39,034 bases of DNA from Candidatus Equicola faecalis (GCA_018065185.1 JAGHTU010000006.1:1-39034); one strand, 5' to 3'; shown: positions 18,998 through 27,364, numbered from the stretch's first letter. The notes: generated from the letters alone by a model not told the origin. Numbers and translations: made by a program.

Positions 18998-19846
18998 TTA
19001 GTTTCCTCGCCCAAATTCAACACATTTATCTCGTAATTTTACAAGAACGGACGATTTACAAGGATTTTTGGAAATATTTATTATCGGTTTATATGTTTTT
19101 ATCAAATAATCTTCTACTTTATCTATATTACAATCTAAAGTTATAAAATTCACCAACAGATTCTTTTCCATCCATCGAATAATGGCTATTTCATCTTTTT
19201 GACTAAATCGATAATTCCTACTACTATTTTTTAAAGAGCCTTTAGGTGGCATATATCCAAGTATTGCTCCAATACTTCTAAAAAATGTTGCGGGCCTCTT
19301 CAAATGAAGTTCCTCTTCCCACAACCTCTGTCTTAAACTTGATTTTGAGATACCTATATATAAAAGATTATGATTTCTATCTTTCAACATTTGTGCAAAA
19401 TCATTTGGCATGGCATTAATATCAATTATTCGAATAGCATATACGCCCTTACTTTCCGGAATATCCATTTTATTTAGGGCACCTACATTTCGATAGTATT
19501 TAGGATTCATCAAATTATCTAACTTTTCATCCGTTTTGCTAGATTCAAATTCATCACAAGTAATAACCTCTATCCTTTCATCAACAATGGAGTTTTTTAA
19601 TTTATTAAACTGATTATATAATTCATTAATTGCACTTTTTGCTGCACAACTTTTACTATCAGTACATTCTTCAAACCTCTTTGTAAAATCGGACTTATCA
19701 ATTGACAAACATGAAGAATCCCCATTATGATACCTTTGTATATATTGTATTACCTTATCTAATGCTTTATAACGGGTGTTGCTTTTTAGATGACGAAGAT
19801 CATACTCTTGTATCACTAATTCCTTTAATTTTTCAATAGCTATCAT
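18998..19846 (-). CDS. orphan GIY-YIG domain protein
   Basis: A 282-residue protein whose C-terminal half carries a GIY-YIG nuclease-like domain. Visible motifs are GVY (134-136), YIG (163-165), L-R-Q-R (171-174, probable catalytic Arg), E245 (candidate metal-binding Glu) and YKPIIN ending at N257, which corresponds to the conserved terminal Asn. GVY and YIG are about 27 residues apart, wider than in compact family members. The N-terminal 120 residues are helical and not recognised. The gene is clearly more AT-rich than its neighbours and has long flanking spacers, suggesting acquisition. It could be a restriction or mobile-element nuclease or a modified regulator; no methyltransferase is next to it. 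Confidence 0.75.
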   Translation of the reverse strand: MIAIEKLKELVIQEYDLRHLKSNTRYKALDKVIQYIQRYHNGDSSCLSIDKSDFTKRFEECTDSKSCAAKSAINELYNQFNKLKNSIVDERIEVITCDEFESSKTDEKLDNLMNPKYYRNVGALNKMDIPESKGVYAIRIIDINAMPNDFAQMLKDRNHNLLYIGISKSSLRQRLWEEELHLKRPATFFRSIGAILGYMPPKGSLKNSSRNYRFSQKDEIAIIRWMEKNLLVNFITLDCNIDKVEDYLIKTYKPIINISKNPCKSSVLVKLRDKCVEFGRGN

Positions 19847-19943
19847 TTGAATCTAAATTTATTATGTAAATAATAACATTACCTTCTTATAAAAATATTA
19901 ATAACGATAGGGGTATTGAGCACCCACTTTCATCTGCCCGAGG

Positions 19944-21299
19944 TCAGGAGCCTGCAGACGTTGTCTGTGTGAGGATAAAGGTCTTCATAATCTCAAGCAC
20001 TTCGGGCGAGATGGTCTCTTCTATCTGTCCGTATTCAGAAGTGTGACCTGTCGTACAATGCTGGAACAGATGGTTCAATCCCGGCAACACATGAATTTCA
20101 AACTTCGCATTCGGGTTATTTGAGATAATCTCCCTATATGCCGTGATGTTCTGTGATGCTATTACCTGCATATCCTTCGTTCCGTTCAGCACGAGCACCG
20201 GACATGTGGTTGAGGCTATCGAATGGGCAGGATCATACTTACAGAAAAAGAACATCCATGGCACAAGAAATTGTTCATTAAGTTCACGGCGCGCTTCTTC
20301 TGGAAGCGTGGATGTGAGCGATTCTATCGCGGGTCTTGCCACTTCCACCGTTTCGGAGTTGTTGATTATAGAATAAAGCTCTTTGAAAAGTGCCATATTT
20401 GTGTCAAGGGCCTTCTGTGGCATGCCACTGAGTCGGAAGAGTGAGTCTTGTTGGGCAATGAGTATTTCCGTGCCTTTCACAGAAGGTCCTGCAAGTGAGA
20501 TAACAAAATCCACCATCTTGCGTTCCGAAAGCATGAACGAAATCATACCTCCTTCGCTGTGACCTGCCACCCCGACATGAGTAAAACCATTCCTCGCTTT
20601 CAAAAAATCAACTGCCGCCTCGGCATCATACGACAGGTCGAGAGTGGTCGCACCCGCCTTGCCTCTCTCAGAATCGCCAACACCACGGTCGTCATAGCGC
20701 AACACGGCGATGCCATTTCGAGTGAGATAGTCGGCAATGACGGCAAATGGTTTGTGATGGTACATCTCCTCATCCCTGTTCTGTGAGCCACTGCCTGTTA
20801 TCAAGACGATGGCAGGACATCTCTCCTCCCCCTCAGGCATGGTGAGAGTCCCTGCAAGTGTTATACCTTCGCGCTCGTTTCTGAACTTCACCTCTTCCTG
20901 ACGGTAAGGGAAAGGTGGCTTTGGTTCCTGCGGACGTTTTATTTGCATCTTTTCTTTCCTGCTAAGTATCAAAGGTAATGTTATGCCATTCTGACTGAAT
21001 GTTCCTCCGATTATTCCGTTGAGTAATGTTCCTTCAAACTTGGCAGGAATGGAAGATATATCCATACGGATATTGAATCCGTCGAAAGTTGTCTTGGCGA
21101 CTTTTATTCCGCTTGCACCTTGTGCTGGCACATCAAGTACAGCATTTAAGCCGTCATTAGACTTTGAGATGTCAAAGAAGAGTCCCAACTTCATGCCCTG
21201 AACATCAAGTTCACCACCCCAGTAACCTTCAATCGACTGTGCCCAACTACATATACAAAACAACGACACAGCAAGCAATGGTAATATTCTCCTATTCAT
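19944..21299 (-). CDS. secreted alpha/beta hydrolase
   Basis: A 451-residue serine hydrolase with an N-terminal signal peptide (about 1-21). An N-terminal beta-rich domain (about 22-115) precedes the alpha/beta-hydrolase domain. The catalytic triad is readable: S248 in GHSEGG, D376 in NGTKD, and H410 in GLNH; an oxyanion-type motif ITGSGSQNRDE lies at about 167-177. It is probably a periplasmic esterase or peptidase-like hydrolase, with unknown substrate. The longer reading frame starts at 21371, but the ATG at 21299 begins a classical signal peptide and avoids the upstream stretch, so I use it. It follows the 4-TM protein gene by 20 bases. Confidence 0.9.
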   Translation of the reverse strand: MNRRILPLLAVSLFCICSWAQSIEGYWGGELDVQGMKLGLFFDISKSNDGLNAVLDVPAQGASGIKVAKTTFDGFNIRMDISSIPAKFEGTLLNGIIGGTFSQNGITLPLILSRKEKMQIKRPQEPKPPFPYRQEEVKFRNEREGITLAGTLTMPEGEERCPAIVLITGSGSQNRDEEMYHHKPFAVIADYLTRNGIAVLRYDDRGVGDSERGKAGATTLDLSYDAEAAVDFLKARNGFTHVGVAGHSEGGMISFMLSERKMVDFVISLAGPSVKGTEILIAQQDSLFRLSGMPQKALDTNMALFKELYSIINNSETVEVARPAIESLTSTLPEEARRELNEQFLVPWMFFFCKYDPAHSIASTTCPVLVLNGTKDMQVIASQNITAYREIISNNPNAKFEIHVLPGLNHLFQHCTTGHTSEYGQIEETISPEVLEIMKTFILTQTTSAGS

Positions 21300-21319
21300 A
21301 TATTCTTCTATCTTTTGTC

Positions 21320-21679
21320 CTAACCTAATGTGACAATTGCCAAGCAGATAATCAGCACAAACACCACCCATGCAAATGGGTTGTGACTCATAAAACCGAC
21401 AGCCGTTATTCCATCTACAACCAGCGCAACGAGGATTATCCTATACGGCAAACGCAGGAAAGAATGTTCCTTAACTCTATTGTGCAACAAAGATACAAGC
21501 AGTCCGCACACAATCAGCAACACGCCACACATAAGGCTCATATAAATCATGGCGTTCTGTCGGGCTTGTGGCAATACTTCAAGCCCACCGCTTATCAACG
21601 GTGTGAATGTTGCAACGATATGAACACCCCCCATCACCGCAACAGCAATAGCGAGGATTGTTACGAGTTTTTCTCTCAT
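21320..21679 (-). CDS. small four-helix membrane protein, unknown function
   Basis: A 119-residue protein with four predicted membrane helices (about 5-27, 42-64, 79-95 and 99-118). I do not recognise a named family. It is probably a real inner-membrane protein because the frame is uninterrupted, hydrophobic and sits on the coding strand between the PspC gene (39 bases before) and the secreted hydrolase (20 bases after). Its position suggests an envelope-related job, but this is inference from context only. Confidence 0.7.
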   Translation of the reverse strand: MREKLVTILAIAVAVMGGVHIVATFTPLISGGLEVLPQARQNAMIYMSLMCGVLLIVCGLLVSLLHNRVKEHSFLRLPYRIILVALVVDGITAVGFMSHNPFAWVVFVLIICLAIVTLG

Positions 21680-21718
21680 CTCATCATTTGTTTTTGCAAA
21701 TGTCTTTTCGGCAAGCCG

Positions 21719-21901
21719 TTACTTTTTAGGAGCCAATATCCAGAGAATGATATAAGCCAAGAGACCTGTGCCACAACCTAAGATGAGAACAAGAAAAGCG
21801 ATGCGGACGAGAAGAGAATCAATACCAAAGTACTCGGCTATTCCGCCACATACACCACCGAGTTTCTTATCAGTGGAAGAAAGATAAAACTTACGGTTCA
21901 T
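21719..21901 (-). CDS. PspC domain protein
   Basis: A 60-residue protein consisting of a single PspC domain: an amphipathic N terminus (RKFYLSSTDKKLGGVCGG), IAEYFGID, and one long hydrophobic helix ending in WILAPKK. In enterobacteria PspC is an inner-membrane sensor of envelope stress that binds PspB and PspA. Stand-alone PspC proteins are common in Bacteroidota and their role is less clear. It starts two bases after the zinc-ribbon gene, so the two are probably co-transcribed and perhaps co-translated. No pspA or pspB is nearby. Confidence 0.93.
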   Translation of the reverse strand: MNRKFYLSSTDKKLGGVCGGIAEYFGIDSLLVRIAFLVLILGCGTGLLAYIILWILAPKK

Positions 21902-21903
21902 GA

Positions 21904-22497
21904 TTATATACGTTTTTTATAAATTATAATTTTTGGGTCTGCCCCATCCTTACCATATTCGCTGACGAGGATGCAGTTCTCAGAGCATGCGATGCCGTAA
22001 CAACGTCCGTCCGACTTCTGAACCTGATTACCCCAATAGGTAGCGTTGTCGTCAAGGAATTTCACCTCGTTGCCGTTGATATTGTATGGCAGATTGATGA
22101 ATGCCCCCTGCAAGATATAGAGGTTCGTGATATTCAGTTCCGGAATACCGAGAGCATTCACCTCGTCAATAAACGCCTTCTTCATTGGGTGGTCAGCATG
22201 AGGTATGGCATCAGCAGGCATATTCCAGCGTTTGAGTGTCGGATAGAGTTTCAGCAACTCCTGTTTGTATTGGCAAGCGGTGAGATGCTCACCTGTATTC
22301 TTGTTGTATTCTTCCACGAACATTGAGCAATACTCCGCCATCTCCTCCATCGTGAAGTTGCCTGTAAAGGCTCCATCCTTATAACAATATATGCAGTATT
22401 CCTCGTTCTTACTACCATCGGCATTCGTGCCGAGCACCTCATCGGACAAAGGCATCCCACAACTCTGGCAAAACTTCATTTTTTCCATATACTTCAT
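21904..22497 (-). CDS. zinc-ribbon domain protein
   Basis: A 197-residue protein with an N-terminal zinc-ribbon-like domain: CQSCGMPL (about 9-16) and EEYCIYCYKDG (about 32-42) supply four cysteines, as in the putative zinc-ribbon family often annotated with transcriptional regulators. The middle is helical, and the C-terminal half is a separate domain with further cysteines (RCYGIACSENC) and ends in IIIYKKRI. I do not know its activity. An alternative start is the ATG at 22488 (MEKMKF). PspC follows after two bases, so a link with envelope-stress handling is possible. Confidence 0.75.
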   Translation of the reverse strand: MKYMEKMKFCQSCGMPLSDEVLGTNADGSKNEEYCIYCYKDGAFTGNFTMEEMAEYCSMFVEEYNKNTGEHLTACQYKQELLKLYPTLKRWNMPADAIPHADHPMKKAFIDEVNALGIPELNITNLYILQGAFINLPYNINGNEVKFLDDNATYWGNQVQKSDGRCYGIACSENCILVSEYGKDGADPKIIIYKKRI

Positions 22498-22543
22498 TTT
22501 TAGGGGTATTATATTAATTACATTTTAGATGATTTTGAGATTT

Positions 22544-22657
22544 TTATTTAGCTGATTGCTTCCATCCATGAAAGAGCGATGCGAGCATCGTGACTGAATG
22601 AATGACAGCAAGATGCAAAGAAAAAGCCAAAAGCACCAAAATAACAAGAACACCCAT
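22544..22657 (-). CDS. possible 37-residue single-pass membrane peptide
   Basis: Starting from ATG at 22657 and ending with TAA at 22544, this short frame encodes a hydrophobic helix (MGVLVILVLLAFSLHLAVI) followed by a short polar tail ending GWKQSAK. It lies 46 bases upstream of the zinc-ribbon gene on the same strand and about 65 bases downstream of a perfect -7 element. Its membrane-peptide composition is suggestive, but such short frames can occur by chance, and I know of no homologue. If real it could be a small envelope protein or a leader peptide. Confidence 0.4.
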   Translation of the reverse strand: MGVLVILVLLAFSLHLAVIHSVTMLASLFHGWKQSAK

Positions 22658-22726
22658 AGTTTGTTAATTTTTTATTTTGCGGGGAATTAATAGAACACCC
22701 CTTTATTTCATTAAGTATTAGACGCA

Positions 22727-22734
22727 CAAAAATA
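22727..22734 (-). promoter_or_regulatory. candidate -7 element for the zinc-ribbon/PspC operon
   Basis: TATTTTTG on the minus strand matches TAnnTTTG exactly and lies between the HU-like gene and the short membrane peptide. No TTG is seen at the usual 19-21-base distance, so support is only partial. Confidence 0.35.
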
Positions 22735-22752
22735 GGAAAAAGTTGCAGAATA

Positions 22753-23202
22753 TCATTCTTCCCCGCCTCTTCTTTTCAACATCCTCTTTTGTCTGCGTTG
22801 TTCAACACGGCTATCAGCCTTATGCCAGTCCATCTTTTCTTCTTTCAATTCTCTTAATGTTTCACTTGGCTCCCAGCAGGTTCTGATAGACTTAATCTGC
22901 TTGTGTGGATCAAAAGGAATGTTTGCACTTTCTGGCAATCCCTCGCAATCAAAAGCAAAACGGAACGTCCCAAGTCCACCAAGTTCAACATTGAAACCCG
23001 CTTGCAACTTCTCCTTCAAAATTTGCGTTAACACATCAACTACACCCATTATAGTCCCAGGGTCATAACTAATCATACGATGTCGCATCGACTCTGCAAG
23101 ATCCATAAACTTAATCGTGTTATGACTTTGTGGGCAGGCATATATCTTAGCCTCACCATCCTTTTTACGCGGGTCTTTCCGCTTAACCAAAGAATATTTC
23201 AT
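22753..23202 (-). CDS. HU-related DNA-binding protein
   Basis: A 149-residue protein of the Bacteroidota HU-like family (often called histone-like or HU-related). It has an HU-type core (about 28-100) with the family pattern LTQILKEKLQAGFNVELGGLGTFRF, in place of the shorter HU sequence, and a basic C-terminal tail (RRQKRMLKRRGGEE). The N-terminal segment (KRKDPRKKDG) is characteristic of this group. It probably binds and bends DNA as a nucleoid protein; several paralogues usually occur per genome. The divergent upstream region is an unusual 22-23-base repeat array. Confidence 0.9.
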   Translation of the reverse strand: MKYSLVKRKDPRKKDGEAKIYACPQSHNTIKFMDLAESMRHRMISYDPGTIMGVVDVLTQILKEKLQAGFNVELGGLGTFRFAFDCEGLPESANIPFDPHKQIKSIRTCWEPSETLRELKEEKMDWHKADSRVEQRRQKRMLKRRGGEE

Positions 23203-23280
23203 AATTTTATATATTTATAAAGGTTAAATTATACTTGTCAAATTATCTCAAGGACACTTTGCATTACTCCCAAACTAATC

Positions 23281-23493
23281 TTATTCTCAAGTCGCACTGG
23301 CAATATTCCCAAGTCGCACTCCTTTTCTTCCCATCGCATGGCTTGTATGATCTTATATCCTACATGTGTATGATATTATATCCTACACGTGTATGATCTT
23401 ATATCCTACAACCCCGTATCAGCAACACCACTGGTGCGACACAATTTGAAGACCAGTGCGACTCAATACGAAAATGAGTCTGCGATATGTTCT
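23281..23493. repeat. three-block 22-23-base repeat array in the HU-like/meaB intergenic region
   Basis: Left block: units at 23281-23302 and 23303-23324, plus a degenerate one at 23325-23346; the first two carry AAGTCGCACT. Middle block: three 23-base units at 23345-23367, 23368-23390 and 23391-23413, each with TATATCCTACA and nearly identical. Right block: inverted relatives at 23428-23449, 23450-23471 and 23472-23493, the first two with GTGCGAC. GTCGCAC occurs at 23291 and 23313 and its inverse at 23434 and 23456, each pair 22 bases apart. AGTCGCACTGG (23290-23300) and CCAGTGCGACT (23453-23463) form a perfect 11-base inverted repeat enclosing the array. Confidence 0.75.
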
Positions 23494-23627
23494 CTTCGCT
23501 TTTTGACATAAAGAACGAGCCCTCGCCACACTTCGATTTATTGCAAAAATACGATTTCTTTCCGTAACGGCAAAATATTAAACTCTGGAATTCACACAAA
23601 GTTATGTGACGAGAAAATCAAATAGAT

Positions 23628-23658
23628 TTGGTTTTCCTCTTGCCTTGTACTAATTTTG
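23628..23658 (+). promoter_or_regulatory. promoter of meaB
   Basis: TTG (23628-23630) and TAATTTTG (23651-23658) are separated by 20 bases, a full match to the Bacteroidota consensus. Predicted transcription starts near 23665, about 23 bases before the ATG. Confidence 0.75.
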
Positions 23659-23687
23659 CAGTCTAAAGATTTTAACATCTAACCTAT

Positions 23688-24791
23688 ATGATAGAACATC
23701 CTGAAAACAGCGAAGAATATAAAGGACTGACCGTCAATAGTGGCGTGGAACAGCAGAGCATAGTGAACCCCTATCTGCAACGCGGACGTTTCGCACGCCG
23801 TCAGCTCACAGCTGCCGAAATGGTGGAAGGCATCCTAAAAGGAGACATCACCATACTCTCACAGGCCGTGACACTCGTAGAAAGCATCAACCCCGACCAT
23901 TTCGCCAAGGCACAAGAGGTGATAGAGAAATGCCTGCCATACAGCGGAAACTCTGTGAGGATAGGCATCAGCGGTGTGCCGGGGGCTGGCAAGAGCACCT
24001 CTATTGACGCCTTCGGCATGCATCTGCTGGAAGAGAAAGGTGGCAAACTGGCAGTTCTTGCCATCGACCCAAGTTCGGAACGCTCAAAAGGAAGTATTCT
24101 CGGCGACAAGACAAGGATGGAGAAACTCTCTGTACACCCAAAGAGTTTCATACGCCCTTCCCCAACAGCCGGCAGTCTGGGTGGCGTGGCACGCAAGACG
24201 AGAGAGAGCATCATACTCTGCGAGGCGGCTGGCTTCGACAAGATTTTCGTTGAGACCGTAGGCGTGGGACAGAGCGAGACAGCATGTCACTCGATGGTGG
24301 ATTTCTTCCTACTCATACAACTTGCAGGCACGGGCGACGAACTGCAGGGGATAAAGCGAGGCATTATGGAGATTTCCGATGGAATCGTGATAAACAAATG
24401 TGACGGAGAGAACGTGGATAAGTGCCAGTTGGCAGCCCGCAACTTCCGCAACGCCTTACACTTCTTCCCGAAATCGGACAGCGGTTGGATGCCGAAAGTG
24501 CTGTGTTACTCCGGTTTCTACGGGCTTGGAATAAAAGAAGTGTGGGACATGGTGTATGAATATATTGACTTTGTCAAGGAGAACGGATATTTTGCTTTCC
24601 GCCGCAACGAGCAGAGCAAATACTGGATGTATGAGACAATCAACGAGACCCTGCGTTCCAGTTTCTACAACAATCCTGAGATACGCACAGCATTGACTGA
24701 AGAAGGAAAGAGTGTCCTTGCAGGAGAAAAAACCTCATTCAAAGCCGCTGGAGAACTCCTCAACAACTATTTCAACACCTTGAAAGCATAA
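23688..24791 (+). CDS. meaB: methylmalonyl-CoA mutase-associated GTPase MeaB
   Basis: MeaB (also labelled ArgK) is a G3E-type GTPase that protects and reactivates B12-dependent methylmalonyl-CoA mutase and helps load its cofactor. This 367-residue protein has Walker A GVPGAGKST (96-104), the segment LAIDPSSERSKGSILGDKTRM (residues about 124-144, base II), ETVGVGQSE, and an NKCD guanine-specificity motif. The length and motifs are normal. It has its own promoter and is separated by about 80 bases from the TonB receptor. The mutase it serves is not in the window. Confidence 0.96.
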   Translation: MIEHPENSEEYKGLTVNSGVEQQSIVNPYLQRGRFARRQLTAAEMVEGILKGDITILSQAVTLVESINPDHFAKAQEVIEKCLPYSGNSVRIGISGVPGAGKSTSIDAFGMHLLEEKGGKLAVLAIDPSSERSKGSILGDKTRMEKLSVHPKSFIRPSPTAGSLGGVARKTRESIILCEAAGFDKIFVETVGVGQSETACHSMVDFFLLIQLAGTGDELQGIKRGIMEISDGIVINKCDGENVDKCQLAARNFRNALHFFPKSDSGWMPKVLCYSGFYGLGIKEVWDMVYEYIDFVKENGYFAFRRNEQSKYWMYETINETLRSSFYNNPEIRTALTEEGKSVLAGEKTSFKAAGELLNNYFNTLKA

Positions 24792-24841
24792 CTTCAGCAA
24801 AGCAGATACAGTAAGCCTATCGAAGATTCCCATAAAACAAT

Positions 24842-24895
24842 AAAAAGCGGACTCTTGCGTTAATAATAAGTATGACACGCAAGAGTCTGTTTTTT
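24842..24895 (+). terminator. terminator-like hairpin spanning the TonB-receptor start codon
   Basis: GACTCTTGCGT (24850-24860) pairs perfectly with ACGCAAGAGTC (24877-24887), and the stem extends outward through G-T and A-T pairs to 24842 and 24895, about 19 pairs in all. The right arm runs into a T-rich tract (24890-24895). The ATG of the TonB receptor (24872-24874) lies in the 16-base loop. It is placed to end meaB transcription, but also lies over the first codons of the next gene. Confidence 0.75.
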
Positions 24896-27298
24896 ATATT
24901 TTTGCTCCTTACTGCAAGCACTTGTTGTGAGGCCGCCACATTCGTGCTAAAAGGCAAGGTGGCAGATGGCAACCGCAATGGCATAGAGCTTGCCACCGTG
25001 GCATGTATGAAGCAGGGTGTCGTGGAGATGACCAACCTTAAGGGCGAATACAAAATCACGCTACAGAGTGCTGACTCGGTAGAGATACGTTTCTCGATGG
25101 TGGGTTTCCAGACACGTAAGCGTATGCTCTACAAGCCACACGGCACGGTGACGATGAACGTCATACTGCCCGGCATAGAACTCTCCGAGGTGGTGGTGAC
25201 AGAGCGTCGCCGACAGATAGGCACAGAAGAACATATCGACGTAAAAGGCATCAAGACCATGCCGTCCGTCACGGGCAATGGCGTGGAAGAACTCATACAG
25301 CAACAGGCAGGAGTGTCAACTCACTCCGAGCTCTCATCGCAATATAATGTGCGAGGTGGCAGTTTCGACGAGAACTCCGTCTATATCAACGATGTGGAGG
25401 TATATCGTCCGCTCCTTATCCGTAGCGGAGAGCAGGAAGGACTGAGCATCATCAATCCCGACATGGTGGAGGAGATAAACTTTTCAGCAGGAGGGTTTGC
25501 AGCCCAGTATGCCGACAAGATGTCGTCAGCACTTGACATACGCTACAAGAAAGTAAAGGGCGAAGAAAAGCGGATAGGTGGCAGGACAGTCATCGCACCG
25601 AAAGCAGAAGGCTCACTCGGAGCAAGTCTGCTGGGTGCTAATGCATATATAGGGCTTGGCACGAGCACACTCAGCTGGACAAACGGGCTACGATATAAAA
25701 CCAATCGTTATCTATTAGGTTCATTGGAAACAACCGGCGAATACCGGCCTAACCAACTAGACTACCAGACCTATCTGTCGTGGGCTCCGAACAAGAGATG
25801 GACACTTGACTTCATCGGTAATATTTCGGAGAACCACTATAACTTTGAGCCACACAACAGAGAGACGAATTTCGGTACGCTGGACGAGGTGCGTTCATTC
25901 ACGGTCTATTTTGACGGTCAGGAAAAGGATGTCTTCCGCACTCTTTTCGGCAACCTATCGCTCACGCGCCATTTCGGTGATTTCACCAACGTCTCGCTGA
26001 TGGCATCAGCCTTTCACTCAAAGGAGAAAGAGACCTACGATATACAGGGGCAGTACTGGCTCAACGAAAGCGGAGCTGCAGAGAGCCTCGGCGTGGGCAC
26101 ATATATGGAGCATGCCCGCAACTATCTCACCTACAACGTAGCATCCCTGAAACTTCTTGTTGACACCCGAATACGAAGCCACAGCATAAAGGGAGGCATC
26201 ACATACAAAATAGAAGATATAAAGGAGGACTCACGGGAATATGAGATGCGTGATTCAAGCGGTTATTCCGTTCCACATTCGCCGGAAGAACTGGCTCTGA
26301 TATATTCCTTACGTTCAAAGAACAAACTCGAGTCAAACCGCATAGAGGTATTCCTGCAGGACACGTATAAATTTAAGAGTGTAGGTGGCACATTCTACAC
26401 GCTGAACTATGGCGCACGTTTCTCGCATTGGGACTATAATGGCGAATCACTACTCTCGCCACGCGCATCGCTCACCATCATACCTTCACGCAACCCGGAC
26501 ATGACACTACGTTTTGCTGCGGGCATCTACTATCAGACGCCATTCTATAAGGAATTGCGCGACACCGTGATCGAAGACGGTGTGACACACGTACAGCTCA
26601 ACCAGAATATTAAGAGCCAGCGTTCAATACATTTTATTGCGGGAGCCGACTACCGTTTCCGCATCAACGACCGCCCTTACCGCTTCTCTGCCGAGGCTTA
26701 TTACAAGGCATTGAGCGACTTGATACCTTACAACATCAACAACGTGAAAATCGTATATTACGGACAGAACATGTGTTCGGGTCATACAGCAGGTGTTGAT
26801 GCCAAGATTTACGGAGAGTTCGTGCCGGGGGCTGATTCATGGTTCTCTTTGGGCTATATGACGGCAAAGCAGAATCTCAACGGCAAATCCATACCTATGC
26901 CAACCGACCAAGGGTTTAGCGCCTCGCTCTTCTTCACGGATTTCTTTCCTAATACCACACGCTGGAAGATGACGCTGAGGGGTGCTTACGTTGGTGGTCT
27001 GCCTTTCGGTCCGCCACACACCGGACTGGAAAAGCAAGTGTTCCGCGCGCCGGCTTACAAGCGCGTAGATATTGGTATGAGTTACCGCGCGCTGAATAAT
27101 GACGATGGCGAAGGTGGCAAAAAAGACTCTCACAAATTCTTCCGTAACATCTGGTTGGAACTTGACTGCTTTAATATTTTTGGATTCAACAACGTCAACT
27201 CCTATTATTGGGTGACGGATGTGACAAACCAGCAATATGCCGTCCCAAACTATCTTACAGGACGACAGCTCAACGCAAGGGTGTTGTTTGAATTCTAA
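24872..27298 (+). CDS. TonB-dependent outer-membrane receptor
   Basis: An 808-residue outer-membrane receptor for energised uptake of a scarce nutrient. A signal peptide (about 1-21) is followed by a carboxypeptidase-regulatory-like domain (about 24-110), a plug domain (about 115-225, with YNVRGGSFDENSVYINDVEV) and a 22-strand-type beta-barrel to the end, finishing in the aromatic VLFEF. There is no SusD partner next to it, so it is not a standard SusC/D pair. Its neighbours act in B12-dependent metabolism, which makes a cobamide a possible ligand, but nothing in the sequence proves it. No promoter is seen between meaB and this gene, so it is probably reached by read-through past the hairpin. 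Confidence 0.92.
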   Translation: MTRKSLFFIFLLLTASTCCEAATFVLKGKVADGNRNGIELATVACMKQGVVEMTNLKGEYKITLQSADSVEIRFSMVGFQTRKRMLYKPHGTVTMNVILPGIELSEVVVTERRRQIGTEEHIDVKGIKTMPSVTGNGVEELIQQQAGVSTHSELSSQYNVRGGSFDENSVYINDVEVYRPLLIRSGEQEGLSIINPDMVEEINFSAGGFAAQYADKMSSALDIRYKKVKGEEKRIGGRTVIAPKAEGSLGASLLGANAYIGLGTSTLSWTNGLRYKTNRYLLGSLETTGEYRPNQLDYQTYLSWAPNKRWTLDFIGNISENHYNFEPHNRETNFGTLDEVRSFTVYFDGQEKDVFRTLFGNLSLTRHFGDFTNVSLMASAFHSKEKETYDIQGQYWLNESGAAESLGVGTYMEHARNYLTYNVASLKLLVDTRIRSHSIKGGITYKIEDIKEDSREYEMRDSSGYSVPHSPEELALIYSLRSKNKLESNRIEVFLQDTYKFKSVGGTFYTLNYGARFSHWDYNGESLLSPRASLTIIPSRNPDMTLRFAAGIYYQTPFYKELRDTVIEDGVTHVQLNQNIKSQRSIHFIAGADYRFRINDRPYRFSAEAYYKALSDLIPYNINNVKIVYYGQNMCSGHTAGVDAKIYGEFVPGADSWFSLGYMTAKQNLNGKSIPMPTDQGFSASLFFTDFFPNTTRWKMTLRGAYVGGLPFGPPHTGLEKQVFRAPAYKRVDIGMSYRALNNDDGEGGKKDSHKFFRNIWLELDCFNIFGFNNVNSYYWVTDVTNQQYAVPNYLTGRQLNARVLFEF

Positions 27299-27364
27299 CC
27301 CATCCACTTCTTCCCTACACTTACGACCAATACCCCGACAGGGGGATAAAAAACCTTAAAAGTT

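Larger units (their letters stand above)
23203..23687. other. 485-base divergent intergenic region without a gene
   Basis: No coding frame is convincing here. The centre is the 22-23-base repeat array (23281-23493); the right end holds the meaB promoter; the 78 bases next to the HU-like gene are very AT-rich and show no perfect TAnnTTTG element. Confidence 0.7.

Noticed and set aside
19911..19925. Weak hairpin GGGT-loop-ACCC after the secreted hydrolase
   Set aside because: Only four pairs and only an A/T-rich stretch nearby, too weak to call a terminator.
23345..23413. CRISPR-like array in the HU-like/meaB spacer
   Set aside because: Units are directly adjacent without spacers, only three are alike, and no cas gene is near; it is a tandem repeat.
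24792..24871. Cobalamin riboswitch upstream of the TonB receptor
   Set aside because: The spacer is only 80 bases, and no B12-box-like segment is seen.
27333..27350. Terminator after the TonB-receptor gene
   Set aside because: CCCC/GGGG with a four-base loop is present, but the bases after it are A-rich instead of T-rich on the coding strand.
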